Part shown: positions 9,023 through 16,264 of the stretch, piece by piece
Position numbering within the stretch: the first letter of the stretch is position 1
Layout: every line of letters begins with the position of its first letter
Assembly: GCA_031277255.1 (NCBI GenBank)
Contig: JAITMS010000004.1
Coordinates: 1-35,947 of the forward strand
Reading direction: 5' to 3'
DNA: 35,947 nt
From: Azonexus sp.
GTDB lineage: Bacteria; Pseudomonadota; Gammaproteobacteria; Burkholderiales; Rhodocyclaceae
Program-made: the position numbers and the translations under genes
The notes under the pieces: generated by a model
The model's database searches: none
What the model was told of the DNA's origin: nothing
Seen by the model: only the letters and a program-made list of their open reading frames with translations

Positions 9023-9173
9023 AGACAGAGGACAGAAGGGGGTTCAGTGAGCAGTCGTAGGATGGGTGGAGCCGAAGGCGATACCCATCATGTGCGGTCA
9101 ATCCTCGATTTGATGGGTTTCGCTGCGCTCTACCCATCCTACGTTATTTCTGTCCTCAGTCTTCAGTCCTCTG
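9012..9173. repeat. Outer inverted repeat (AGAGGACTGAAGAC type) enclosing another repeat
   Basis: Arms 9012-9037 and 9148-9173 are inverted copies matching at 25 of 26 positions. The unit AGAGGACAG is also repeated just left of the first arm (9000-9018). The left arm holds the tamB stop codon (9020-9022), and the right arm ends two bases before the stop codon of the minus-strand gene at 9176. The space between the arms holds the palindromic element at 9056-9143. Confidence 0.85.
9056..9143 (-). repeat. Palindromic ~90-bp intergenic element, copy A
   Basis: The ends are CGTAGGATGGGTGGAGCC and CTCTACCCATCCTACG, with inner conserved blocks GGCGATACCCATCA and TGATGGGTTTCGCTGCG around a variable centre. 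It is the reverse-complement orientation of copies B (13482-13576) and C (22248-22340). It resembles widespread non-coding MITE/REP-like elements; no transposase is nearby. Confidence 0.85.
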
Positions 9174-9175
9174 AT

Positions 9176-9691
9176 TCAGCGTCGGCGCTGGATGAATCTG
9201 AGCGCCGGTCCGTAAAGCGCGACAATGACGAAGGCCCAGAAAGCCGCAAAGAACGTATGGCCCGGAGCAAACACTCGTGATTTCACCGGAATCACACGGT
9301 CGCCCTCGACCCGATAGCTGCTCCATGCCGTCAGATCATCATCGCTCTCGATGACCTCGATCTCCTGCCCGCCTTGCCCGTCATTCTTCGCCGTGTATGA
9401 AATCCGGTCAAATTCCCCTGGGCCGGTGAACTCGCCCTTGCCTTCGGGCAGAATCAGGGTGGCATCGGGGTATTTGGCCTGCGTTTCAGAAAGTTCCTTG
9501 TAACGGGAAAGCACGAAAGGCTGGCCGCCACCCAGCAGCAAGACGCTGAAAGTGAAGTGCATCTCCTGGCCAGCCTCGGCGTAGCGCGTATCCAGCCAAC
9601 TGACCAAGCGAGCGCCAGCAATAGTCAGCGCCAGCCACAAGGCAAATTTGAACAGCGCCGAGTGCGCGATTTTTTCGACAACGGGACTCAT
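9176..9691 (-). CDS. Hypothetical two-TM membrane protein
   Basis: A 171-residue protein not recognised. A hydrophobic segment at about 14-32 (FKFALWLALTIAGARLVSWL) and another at about 143-162 (HTFFAAFWAFVIVALYGPAL) flank an approximately 110-residue polar middle part, which is probably periplasmic and beta-rich (contains SYTAKNDGQGGQEIEVIES). It ends with a basic tail, QRRR. The topology would place both termini in the cytoplasm. It lies downstream of the CBS-domain gene in the same direction, but the 72-bp gap contains a strong hairpin (9710-9750), so co-transcription is doubtful. Its stop codon directly abuts the inverted repeat at 9148-9173. Confidence 0.7.
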   Translation of the reverse strand: MSPVVEKIAHSALFKFALWLALTIAGARLVSWLDTRYAEAGQEMHFTFSVLLLGGGQPFVLSRYKELSETQAKYPDATLILPEGKGEFTGPGEFDRISYTAKNDGQGGQEIEVIESDDDLTAWSSYRVEGDRVIPVKSRVFAPGHTFFAAFWAFVIVALYGPALRFIQRRR

Positions 9692-9709
9692 GCTCAGGCT
9701 TTCTTTGCG

Positions 9710-9750
9710 CCCTTCTCCCGCCTGCGCCCTGCGGCAGGCGGGAGAAGGGG
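9710..9750. terminator. Strong GC-rich hairpin between CBS and two-TM genes
   Basis: A ~16-bp perfect stem (CCCTTCTCCCGCCTGC with its complement ending GGGAGAAGGGG) closes a short loop. It lies 14 bases past the CBS-domain stop codon. There is no clear U-tract, so it may be a palindromic repeat related to the CCCTCTCCCC family that also slows transcription or protects the mRNA end, rather than a classical terminator. Confidence 0.5.
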
Positions 9751-9763
9751 AACCCGTGAAAAA

Positions 9764-10348
9764 TCAGCCGAGTACCGCTTCGATTTCGGCGAAGGTCTGC
9801 GGCAGATCGAAGCCTTGCGCCATCGGCACGCCCAGTTGGCGGCCAATCTGGGTGGCGGAGTAAAGGCCGCGCAGGCGGGGCTGGTTGCTGGCCCGGTCGA
9901 CGTCTTCGACCAGAACGTGCTGCCGTCCGAGTTTTTTCAGGGTGGCGACAATGTCGCGGACGCGCGATTTCATCACATCGGCGAGATTAAGCGTGTCGAT
10001 CTCGCCAGCGGGAACCATGAGATCGCCGACGGTGATCTCATTGCGGTGCACGCTACGCACCTGCTGCAACTGCACCGGCTTTTCGCCAAGGATGTCGCGG
10101 GCGGTAATCAGTCCCGCCACCTGTCCGTCGTTACCGATCACGATGAGCAGGCGAACGCCGCGTGAAATCATGCGGGCGTTGGCTTCGTCGATGGTCGCCC
10201 GCGGCTCGACGGTAACGACGGGGATGCGCGAAAAATCCGTCATCGCCTCGATGGCGGGCGAATCGGCGCTGACCTGATTGAAGCCGGGATCGCACAAAGC
10301 GGCATTGGAAGAAAGTTTATGGGTCTGCACGATGGCGGGGGTGTTCAT
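9764..10348 (-). CDS. CBS-domain pair protein
   Basis: A 194-residue cytoplasmic protein made mainly of two CBS motifs. The first is at about 37-92 (RIPVVTVEPRATIDEANARM, then RLLIVIGNDGQVAGLITARD). The second is at about 105-175 (ITVGDLMVPAGEIDTLNLAD, then RQHVLVEDV and LRGLYSATQIGRQLGV). CBS pairs bind adenosine nucleotides and usually regulate a partner; no partner domain or adjacent transporter/enzyme is present, so the target is unknown. A good Shine-Dalgarno sequence (AGGAGA) lies about 5 bases before the ATG. The 216-bp gap upstream is shared with the divergent substrate-binding lipoprotein gene. Confidence 0.85.
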   Translation of the reverse strand: MNTPAIVQTHKLSSNAALCDPGFNQVSADSPAIEAMTDFSRIPVVTVEPRATIDEANARMISRGVRLLIVIGNDGQVAGLITARDILGEKPVQLQQVRSVHRNEITVGDLMVPAGEIDTLNLADVMKSRVRDIVATLKKLGRQHVLVEDVDRASNQPRLRGLYSATQIGRQLGVPMAQGFDLPQTFAEIEAVLG

Positions 10349-10564
10349 GCCTGTCTCCTGGAGTGGTTGCCTGTTGTTGAGCTAACGCGGCGACTTGTCT
10401 GAGCGGGCCGCCTGCGGAGTATTCGGCGAATCAGCGAGCTTGGCAAGGGCTGCCGAGGCTTTTTGGCTTGACTGAGCGTGCCCGGATTTGCCCCGCAGCG
10501 GCTAAGGTAATGCCATGACTGCCTGGTTCCCGTTTTCGGCCTGAGGCTTGCTACACTGCGGCCC

Positions 10565-12706
10565 ATGCGAAAAACCAGCCTCTGTCTCCTGTTCGTTGCC
10601 CTCTTGGCCGCTTGCGGCGAGGCGTGGAACGATCCTTACCCGGCCAGCGACGCCGGGCGCAATGTGCTGTACAGCGCCTTCACCGACCGGCCCAAGCACC
10701 TCGACCCGGCGCAGTCTTACACCGAGGACGAGGCGACCTTCACCGCCCAGATTTACGAGCCGCCGCTGCAATACCACTACCTGAAGCGGCCCTACGAGTT
10801 GATTCCGGCAACGCTCGAAGCCGTGCCGGAGCCGCGCTACGTCGATGCCGCCGGGCGCGCCCTGCCGGCCGACGCGCCGGTCGAGCAGATCGCCGAGAGC
10901 ATTTATGAACTGAGGTTGCGGCCCGGCATCCGCTACCAGCCGCATCCGGCCTTTGCCGTCGCTGCCGACGGCCAGCCGCGCTATCTTGGCGACGGCATGG
11001 CCGATGGGCGGCAAGGGGTTGGCGATTTTCCTGAGACGGGCAGCCGCGAACTGGCGGCTGACGATTACATCTACCAGATCAAGCGGCTCGCCCATCCGCG
11101 CCTGCATTCGCCGATTTACGGCATGATGGCCGACAAGATCGTCGGCTTGAAGGAACTGGGCGAAACCCTGCGCGCCGCCGCCAAGGATTTGCCCAAGGAA
11201 GCCTGGCTCGACCTCGACGCCTATCCCCTCTCCGGCATCGAGCGCGTCGACGCCCACACCTGGCGCATCCGCATCAAGGGCAAGTACCCGCAGTTTTTGT
11301 ACTGGCTGGCGATGCCTTTTTTCGCGCCGGTGCCGCGCGAAGCCGACCGCTTTTTCGCCCAGCCGGGCATGGCGGCAAAGAATCTGACCCTGGACTGGTG
11401 GCCGGTCGGCACCGGGCCGTTCATGCTGACCGAAAACGACCCGAACCGGCGCATGGTGCTGACGAAAAACCCCAATTTCCACGGTGAAACCTACCCCTGC
11501 GCGGGCGAGGCCAATGACCGCGAGGCCGGTCTGCTGGCCGATTGCGGCCAGCCGCTGCCGCTTATCGAAGCCGCCGTCTTCACCCGCGAAAAAGAGGCGA
11601 TTCCCTACTGGAACAAGTTTTTGCAAGGCTATTACGACGCTTCCGGCATTTCTTCCGACAGCTTCGATCAGGCCGTGCGCGTCAATGTCGGCGGCGACGT
11701 GGCGCTGACCGAGGAGATGCAGGCCAAAGGCATCCGGCTGCTCACTTCGGTCAAAACCTCGACCTTCTACATGGGCTTCAACCTGCTCGACCCGGTGGTC
11801 GGCGGTCTTGGCGAAAAAGCCGCCAAGCTGCGCCAGGCCATTTCGATTGCCATCGACGAGGAAGAATTCATCGCCATTTTCGCCAATGGCCGCGGCATCG
11901 CCGCCCAGGGGCCGCTACCGCCGGGCATTTTCGGCTTTGAAGAAGACGCAGCCGGGTTGAACAAAACGGTGTATGACTGGGTGGACGGCAAGCCGCGCCG
12001 CAAAGCCATCGCCACCGCCCGCCAACTGCTGGCCGAGGCGGGTTTTCCGCGTGGCCGCCACGAACAAACCGGCGAGCCGCTCATTCTTTACCTCGACACC
12101 ACCAGCGGCGGCATGGGCGAAAAATCCCGCCTCGACTGGCTGACCCGCCAATTTGCCAAGATCGACGCGCAACTGGTGGTGCGCTCGACCGACTTCAACC
12201 GCTTTCAGGACAAATTAAGAAAGGGCAATGTCCAGCTTTATTACCTCGGCTGGAACGCCGATTATCCCGACCCGGAAAATTTCTTTTTCCTCTTGAACGG
12301 CGCCGAAGCCCGCGTCGGACACGGCGGCGAAAACTCCTCCAATTACGCCAACCCGGAATTCGACCGCCTGTTTTTACGCATGAAAAACATGGACAACACG
12401 CCGGAACGCCTCGACATCATCCGCCGCATGAACCACATTTTGCAGCACGACGCGCCGTGGGTCTTTGGCCTCCACCCGAAAAGCTATACCCTGGGCCACC
12501 GCTGGCTGAAAAACCGCAAACCCAACGATGTCGGCAACAACATCCTCAAATATCAGCGCATCGACGCGATGGAGCGCGCCACCGCCCGCCGCGACTGGAA
12601 CCGCCCCGTACTCTGGCCGCTGCTGCTCATCGCATCCCTGATCCTGGCCGCCATCATGCCCGCCGTTTTAGGCTATCGCCGCCGCGAACGACAGGCGGCG
12701 CGGTGA
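10565..12706 (+). CDS. Oligopeptide/dipeptide-type ABC transporter substrate-binding lipoprotein
   Basis: A 713-residue solute-binding protein of the SBP_bac_5 (OppA/DppA-like) type. A lipoprotein signal is present (LLFVALLAAC, Cys17 the predicted lipid site). The fold-typical features are YSAFTDRPKHLDPAQSYTED near the N-terminus, the AAKLRQAISIAIDEEEFIAI segment at about 418-437 and YLGWNADYPDPENFFFLLNG at about 560-580. Unusually, a hydrophobic segment lies near the C-terminus (about 680-700, VLWPLLLIASLILAAIMPAV), followed by a basic tail, so the protein may be anchored at both ends. It also exceeds the usual ~520-600 residues of the family. No permease or ATPase gene is adjacent; the next gene is an opposite-strand regulator. 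Confidence 0.85.
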   Translation: MRKTSLCLLFVALLAACGEAWNDPYPASDAGRNVLYSAFTDRPKHLDPAQSYTEDEATFTAQIYEPPLQYHYLKRPYELIPATLEAVPEPRYVDAAGRALPADAPVEQIAESIYELRLRPGIRYQPHPAFAVAADGQPRYLGDGMADGRQGVGDFPETGSRELAADDYIYQIKRLAHPRLHSPIYGMMADKIVGLKELGETLRAAAKDLPKEAWLDLDAYPLSGIERVDAHTWRIRIKGKYPQFLYWLAMPFFAPVPREADRFFAQPGMAAKNLTLDWWPVGTGPFMLTENDPNRRMVLTKNPNFHGETYPCAGEANDREAGLLADCGQPLPLIEAAVFTREKEAIPYWNKFLQGYYDASGISSDSFDQAVRVNVGGDVALTEEMQAKGIRLLTSVKTSTFYMGFNLLDPVVGGLGEKAAKLRQAISIAIDEEEFIAIFANGRGIAAQGPLPPGIFGFEEDAAGLNKTVYDWVDGKPRRKAIATARQLLAEAGFPRGRHEQTGEPLILYLDTTSGGMGEKSRLDWLTRQFAKIDAQLVVRSTDFNRFQDKLRKGNVQLYYLGWNADYPDPENFFFLLNGAEARVGHGGENSSNYANPEFDRLFLRMKNMDNTPERLDIIRRMNHILQHDAPWVFGLHPKSYTLGHRWLKNRKPNDVGNNILKYQRIDAMERATARRDWNRPVLWPLLLIASLILAAIMPAVLGYRRRERQAAR

Positions 12707-12769
12707 GGCGCGCCTTCGGCTTCACCCAAGACAGGTTCTGCTCAGAACAGGCAGAGATTGATGCTGTCG

Positions 12770-13111
12770 TCATACCCGCTCCATTGCTTCCAGAAAACCC
12801 AGCAACGCCGTCCGTTGCAGCGGTTTGAGGCGGGCGTAGATTCCCAGCAAGCGCCACTCGTCGGGGCGCATTGCGTAATCGGCGACAGGCTCCGGCTGCT
12901 CAATGGCTGGCTGCATTTTCCCGCGTCCGGTGGATAACCATTCGAAACTGACACCCAACAAGGTCGCCAAGCGCATCAGGTTTTTTGTATGTGGCGCTTT
13001 ACTCCCGGATTCCCAAGCGGCTACCGAGGGCTGGGAAACATACATGCGCCTCGCCAACTCCCCCTGACTCCACCCCAGCGCCTTGCGCGCCTTCTTGATG
13101 CGCTCGTCCAT
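12770..13111 (-). CDS. XRE-family helix-turn-helix transcriptional regulator
   Basis: A 113-residue protein with an N-terminal lambda-repressor-like HTH at about 1-60: KKARKALGWSQGELARRMYV, SQPSVAAWESGSKAPHTKNL and LATLLGVSFEWLSTGRG. The C-terminal ~45 residues (MRPDEWRLLGIYARLKPLQR) are a short helical extension, possibly for dimerisation. It is divergent from the small membrane protein gene at 13218, with a 106-bp AT-rich gap that holds a promoter and an inverted repeat, so it probably controls that gene and itself. No Shine-Dalgarno sequence precedes the ATG; a TACAAT box lies only about 9 bases upstream, which would fit a leaderless or very short-leader transcript. Confidence 0.85.
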   Translation of the reverse strand: MDERIKKARKALGWSQGELARRMYVSQPSVAAWESGSKAPHTKNLMRLATLLGVSFEWLSTGRGKMQPAIEQPEPVADYAMRPDEWRLLGIYARLKPLQRTALLGFLEAMERV

Positions 13112-13133
13112 AGTGGAGGAATTGTATTGCTGG

Positions 13134-13185
13134 CGGCTATGTAGCGATCATATCTATTGACAATACTATAGCCGATAGCTAAATT
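13134..13185 (+). promoter_or_regulatory. Promoter with possible operator in XRE/small-protein gap
   Basis: TTGACA (13157-13162) and TAAATT (13180-13185) are spaced by 17 bases and point at the gene starting at 13218. An inverted repeat, CGGCTAT (13134-13140) and ATAGCCG (13168-13174), brackets the -35 region. This is a plausible binding site for the divergently encoded XRE regulator. Confidence 0.5.
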
Positions 13186-13217
13186 TACCTGGCTGAACGC
13201 AAATCAAGGAGGGGTTT

Positions 13218-13445
13218 ATGCTGAAGGTCATCGGTCTCGTGTTTTTCTTCGCCGGGTGTTTTGGCGTTTATTGGTCAGGAAAGCGTGCTTTTGAAAGGCG
13301 AAATATAGCGGGGGTTGAAGAATTCTCGTCATATGGGAAAGCGGTTGGACTTCGGGCTTTCGAGGGCCTTGTAAAGATCATAAGTTGGTTATCTATTGCC
13401 ATTGGCTTTGTGGGTTTCTGTTTAGGCTGGGGTATGGGGCGGTAG
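13218..13445 (+). CDS. Small hypothetical membrane protein
   Basis: A 75-residue protein, not recognised. Two hydrophobic segments (MLKVIGLVFFFAGCFGVYWS at the N-terminus and IISWLSIAIGFVGFCLGWGM at the C-terminus) are joined by a polar loop of about 30 residues rich in charged residues. A strong Shine-Dalgarno sequence (AAGGAGGGG, 13206-13214) precedes the ATG. Its base composition is more AT-rich than the neighbouring genes. It lies opposite an XRE regulator with a shared control region, which resembles a small regulated accessory module; whether the protein is a toxin, a membrane stress protein or something else cannot be told. Confidence 0.7.
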   Translation: MLKVIGLVFFFAGCFGVYWSGKRAFERRNIAGVEEFSSYGKAVGLRAFEGLVKIISWLSIAIGFVGFCLGWGMGR

Positions 13446-13481
13446 ATTGAACTGGCTCACAGAATAAACAGTGACGCAGTA

Positions 13482-13576
13482 ATGTAGGGTGGGTAGAGCG
13501 TAGCGAAACCCATCAAATCGGCGCTTTCCGCACGCGGCAACGATAGGTATCGCCTTCGGCTCCACCCATCCTGCAT
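13482..13576 (+). repeat. Palindromic ~90-bp intergenic element, copy B
   Basis: The left end, GTAGGGTGGGTAGAGCG, with GCGAAACCCATCAA mirrors the right end, TATCGCCTTCGGCTCCACCC plus ATCCTGCAT. The same outer blocks occur in copies A and C, and only the centre differs. It fills most of the gap between the small membrane protein and the lipoprotein gene. Confidence 0.85.
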
Positions 13577-13608
13577 TTCATATTGATATTACAGGTAATC
13601 AAATCGCC

Positions 13609-13977
13609 ATGAAAAAATCGTTTTTTTCGGTATGTCTTGCGGTTATTGCCGCTGGCTGCGCCTCTGTTGCCGTCAATGAGGAATCTTTGCAAAACCGCAC
13701 GGCTCAGGCGCTTGGGTTGCGGGCGGGCGATTTTACGATCAGCAACCGCTCCGATAGCGGCGTCCGCACGGATTACACGGTGACGACAAACCAGAAACAG
13801 GTTTTTTCCTGCTACGTGACGGGCACGGTCAGCATGGTTGGTCGTGTGGTTTCGGATGCGATGTGCACTGAAGTTTCTTCACCCGCCGCCGCCAAGAAAG
13901 GGAAAAGCGCCGAGAAAAAACCGGCTGGCAAAGCGCCTGACTGCAATGACTTGTTGAAGGCTGCCGGACGGTGCTAA
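13609..13977 (+). CDS. Small hypothetical lipoprotein
   Basis: A 122-residue protein with a lipoprotein signal peptide (MKKSFFSVCLAVIAAGC, Cys17). The mature part has a beta-rich region (FTISNRSDSGVRTDYTVTTN, then QVFSCYVTG) with paired cysteines, then a Lys/Ala-rich low-complexity stretch (AAKKGKSAEKKPAGK) and a terminal CNDLLKAAGRC with two further cysteines. The family is not recognised by name. The function is unknown; the envelope location is well supported. Confidence 0.75.
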   Translation: MKKSFFSVCLAVIAAGCASVAVNEESLQNRTAQALGLRAGDFTISNRSDSGVRTDYTVTTNQKQVFSCYVTGTVSMVGRVVSDAMCTEVSSPAAAKKGKSAEKKPAGKAPDCNDLLKAAGRC

Positions 13978-13978
13978 A

Positions 13979-14056
13979 CGTTCGTCCTGAGATGCAAATC
14001 TACCCCGTTCAGGCTTCGCTCCGCACCGCCCTTCGATTTTGCTCAGGGCGAACGGG
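13979..14056. repeat. Imperfect inverted repeat, CGTTCGCCCTGAGC type
   Basis: The left arm, CGTTCGTCCTGAG (13979-13991), is partly complementary to the right arm at 14028-14056, whose complement begins CCCGTTCGCCCTGAGC. It is the same family as the repeat at 24264-24339. It occupies the gap between the convergent lipoprotein and gph genes. Confidence 0.65.
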
Positions 14057-14111
14057 AAGGGATAAGTTGGGGCAATAAATCAGTCAGAACCGCTCGAAGC
14101 GACTACTTGGC

Positions 14112-14765
14112 TCAAGTCGTCAGAAAATCGGCCAGTTGATCCGGTCGGTCGATGATCCAGTCGGCGCCCCAGTCGCTGATCGGGCCGCCGCTGCCGAGGT
14201 AGCCCCAGGTGACGGCGATGGTCGGGCAGCCAGCGGCTTTGCCGGCGATGATGTCGCGGCGGTCGTCGCCGATGTAGAGCGTCTGTTGCGGCTGGCAGCC
14301 GAGCCGTTGGCAGGCGTGCAGCAGCGGTAGCGGCGAGGGTTTGGCGGCGGCGGTGGTGTCGCCGCTGACGATGCACGGGGTGCGCGGCGAGAGGCCAAGC
14401 TGGATCGCCAGCGGGTCGGTGAAACGGCGGTATTTGTTGGTGACGATGCCCCAGGGCAGTTGCCGCGCTTCGATCTGGTCGAGCAGTTCAGGGATGCCGG
14501 GAAAGAGGCGGCTGTCGACGCAGAGGCGGGCGGCGTAGTGGTCGAGGAAGCGGCGTAGCCGCTGTTCGTAGCCGGGGCTTTCCGGCGTTATGCCGAAGGC
14601 GGCGTGGAGCAGGCCGCGCGCGCCGTTCGAGGTGTGGGGGCGCAGTTCGGCCAGCGGCTTTGCCGCCAGTCCTTCTTCCCGCAGCAGGGCGTTGGCGGCC
14701 TGCCCGAGGTCGGGCGCGGTGTCGGCCAGGGTGCCGTCAAGGTCGAACAGGATGGCGGCCAACAT
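14112..14765 (-). CDS. gph: Phosphoglycolate phosphatase (HAD superfamily)
   Basis: A 217-residue HAD hydrolase starting [20 protein letters not shown]. Motif I has nucleophile Asp8 and Asp10, motif II is GIVTNK, motif III is the Lys in AAAKPSP, and motif IV is YIGDDRRDIIAG. A helical cap follows motif I. It removes 2-phosphoglycolate, for example that formed during repair of oxidised DNA ends. An in-frame upstream ATG at 14894 exists, but that extension lies inside ubiG in another frame; the ATG at 14765 overlaps the ubiG stop codon (TGATG) and gives the family N-terminus, so it is chosen. The ubiG-gph pairing is common in Betaproteobacteria. Confidence 0.92.
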   Translation of the reverse strand: MLAAILFDLDGTLADTAPDLGQAANALLREEGLAAKPLAELRPHTSNGARGLLHAAFGITPESPGYEQRLRRFLDHYAARLCVDSRLFPGIPELLDQIEARQLPWGIVTNKYRRFTDPLAIQLGLSPRTPCIVSGDTTAAAKPSPLPLLHACQRLGCQPQQTLYIGDDRRDIIAGKAAGCPTIAVTWGYLGSGGPISDWGADWIIDRPDQLADFLTT

Positions 14766-15472
14766 CAAGCGGCGCGGTTGGCGTGCATCAGGTAATTGAC
14801 GCTGCTGTCCCGGCCCAGCGAATAAGTTTGAGTGAACGGGTCGTAGCTCATGCCGATCAAGGTCTGCGGTTCGAGGTCGGCGGCTTTGGCCCAACGCGCC
14901 AGTTCCGATGGTTTGATGAAGCGGGCATAGTCATGGGTGCCGCGCGGCAGGAGGCGCAACAGGTATTCAGCGCCGACGACGGCGAACAGGTAAGCCTTGG
15001 GGTTGCGGTTGAGGGTCGAAAAGAAAACCGGGCCGCCGGGTTTGACCAGGCGGGCGCAGGCGGCGACGACACTGGCCGGGTCGGGAACGTGTTCGAGCAT
15101 TTCGAGGCAGGTGACGGCATCGAAGGCGGCGGGCATTTCGGCTGCCAGTGCTTCGACGGCGATTTTGCGGTAATCGACCTTGAGGCCGCTTTCGAGGAGA
15201 TGCAGGCGGGCGACGCCGAGCGGTTTGTCGCCAAGGTCGATGCCGGTGACTTTGGCTCCGCGCGCCGCCATGCCTTCAGAGAGGAGGCCGCCGCCGCAGC
15301 CGACATCGAGTACGTGCTTGCCGTCAAGGCCGACGATGCTGTCGATCCAGTCGAGACGCAGCGGGTTGATGTCGTGCAGCGGCTTGAATTCGCTGTTCGG
15401 GTCCCACCAGCGATGGGCGAGTTCACCAAATTTATCCAGTTCGGCGGGGTCGGCGTTGAGCATGGTTGGCAT
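14765..15472 (-). CDS. ubiG: Ubiquinone biosynthesis O-methyltransferase UbiG
   Basis: A 235-residue class I SAM-dependent methyltransferase. SAM motif I is [20 protein letters not shown], followed by [15 protein letters not shown] and the family motif [17 protein letters not shown]. The N-terminal [19 protein letters not shown] and the central [19 protein letters not shown] are characteristic of UbiG. It performs both O-methylations in ubiquinone synthesis at the inner membrane. An alternative start three codons later (MLNADPAE) is possible. It is read together with gph downstream (1-bp overlap) and separated from the OmpA-like gene upstream by a terminator. Confidence 0.94.
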   Translation of the reverse strand: MPTMLNADPAELDKFGELAHRWWDPNSEFKPLHDINPLRLDWIDSIVGLDGKHVLDVGCGGGLLSEGMAARGAKVTGIDLGDKPLGVARLHLLESGLKVDYRKIAVEALAAEMPAAFDAVTCLEMLEHVPDPASVVAACARLVKPGGPVFFSTLNRNPKAYLFAVVGAEYLLRLLPRGTHDYARFIKPSELARWAKAADLEPQTLIGMSYDPFTQTYSLGRDSSVNYLMHANRAA

Positions 15473-15494
15473 CCGGGGGGCGAAAGGCTAAAGA

Positions 15495-15520
15495 AAAAGC
15501 CCTGCCAAGGCAGGGCTTTT
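15495..15520 (-). terminator. Bidirectional-looking terminator after OmpA-like gene 2
   Basis: A 12-bp perfect stem (AAAAGCCCTGCC with GGCAGGGCTTTT) closes a 2-base loop, with A-rich and T-rich flanks. It lies 18 bases beyond the OmpA-like stop codon and ahead of ubiG. It shares the GCCCTGC stem core with the terminator at 752-780, which follows the other OmpA copy. Confidence 0.88.
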
Positions 15521-15538
15521 AATTGTAGCAAGCGGCGC

Positions 15539-16210
15539 TTACTTGGTGCCGATGAGTTCGATATCGACGCGGCGATCCGGTTGCAGGCACTCGATCAGGG
15601 CCTTGGTCTTGGCGTTGCCCTTGCAGGTGTCGCCGGTTACCGGCTGGGTTTCGCCCTTGCCTTCGGTGTAGATGCGATCAGCGGCGATGCCCTTGCCGAC
15701 TAGATAATCCTTGACCGCGACGGCGCGGCGCTCGGAGAGTTTCTGGTTGTAGGCGTCGCTGCCCAGACGGTCGGTGTGGCCGACGGCGAGGACAACTTCG
15801 AGCTTGATGGCCTCCGCTTTGGCGACCACGTCGTCGAGCTTGGCCTTGCCTTCGGGGCGCAGCACGGCCTTGTCGAAGTCAAAGAGGGCGTCGGCGGCGA
15901 CGGTGACTTTTACGCCACCCGGCTTGGGGGTCTCCTTGACGACGACAGGCGCCTCCGCAATCTTTTCGGGCGCTTTGGCGGGTTCGCAGGTTTCTTTCGG
16001 CAGCAGATCCTTGTCGCACTCGCAACCGCCCCGGTCGGCAGCGGCGGCGGCGGGCGTCCAGTAGCCGGTGCGCCAGCAGAGGCCAAAGCCGCTGCGGGCG
16101 ATGACATCGCGCTGGTCGATGACATAAACGCGCTCCTGAGCCGTGGCGGCAGCGCCGACACCGGCCAGCAGGGCGACGAGCAGAGATTTTTTGATGATGT
16201 TCTGGATCAT
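15539..16210 (-). CDS. OmpA-family outer membrane protein, copy 2
   Basis: A 223-residue paralogue of the protein at 798-1460. It has a signal peptide (IIKKSLLVALLAGVGAAATA), the same Cys-containing RSGFGLCWRTGYWTP and GGCECDKDLLPKE blocks, a different linker (about 72-98, EKIAEAPVVVKETPKPGG), and the OmpA peptidoglycan-binding domain (LFDFDKAVLRPEGKAKLDD; VGHTDRLGSDAYNQKLSERR; QPDRRVDIELIG). A good Shine-Dalgarno sequence (GAGGGA) lies about 6 bases before the ATG. It lies between mtaD and ubiG, a position I recall for ompA in Rhodocyclales, so this may be the ancestral copy and 798-1460 the duplicate. Confidence 0.92.
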   Translation of the reverse strand: MIQNIIKKSLLVALLAGVGAAATAQERVYVIDQRDVIARSGFGLCWRTGYWTPAAAAADRGGCECDKDLLPKETCEPAKAPEKIAEAPVVVKETPKPGGVKVTVAADALFDFDKAVLRPEGKAKLDDVVAKAEAIKLEVVLAVGHTDRLGSDAYNQKLSERRAVAVKDYLVGKGIAADRIYTEGKGETQPVTGDTCKGNAKTKALIECLQPDRRVDIELIGTK

Positions 16211-16264
16211 TGTTTTCCCTCATTGAAGAAAGTGGACAAAGGCTTTTCCGCAGGCAAAAAGGCA

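Noticed and set aside
14766..14894. N-terminal extension of Gph from an upstream ATG
   Set aside because: The extra 43 residues overlap ubiG and do not belong to the HAD family; the ATG at 14765 gives the standard start and a coupled overlap.
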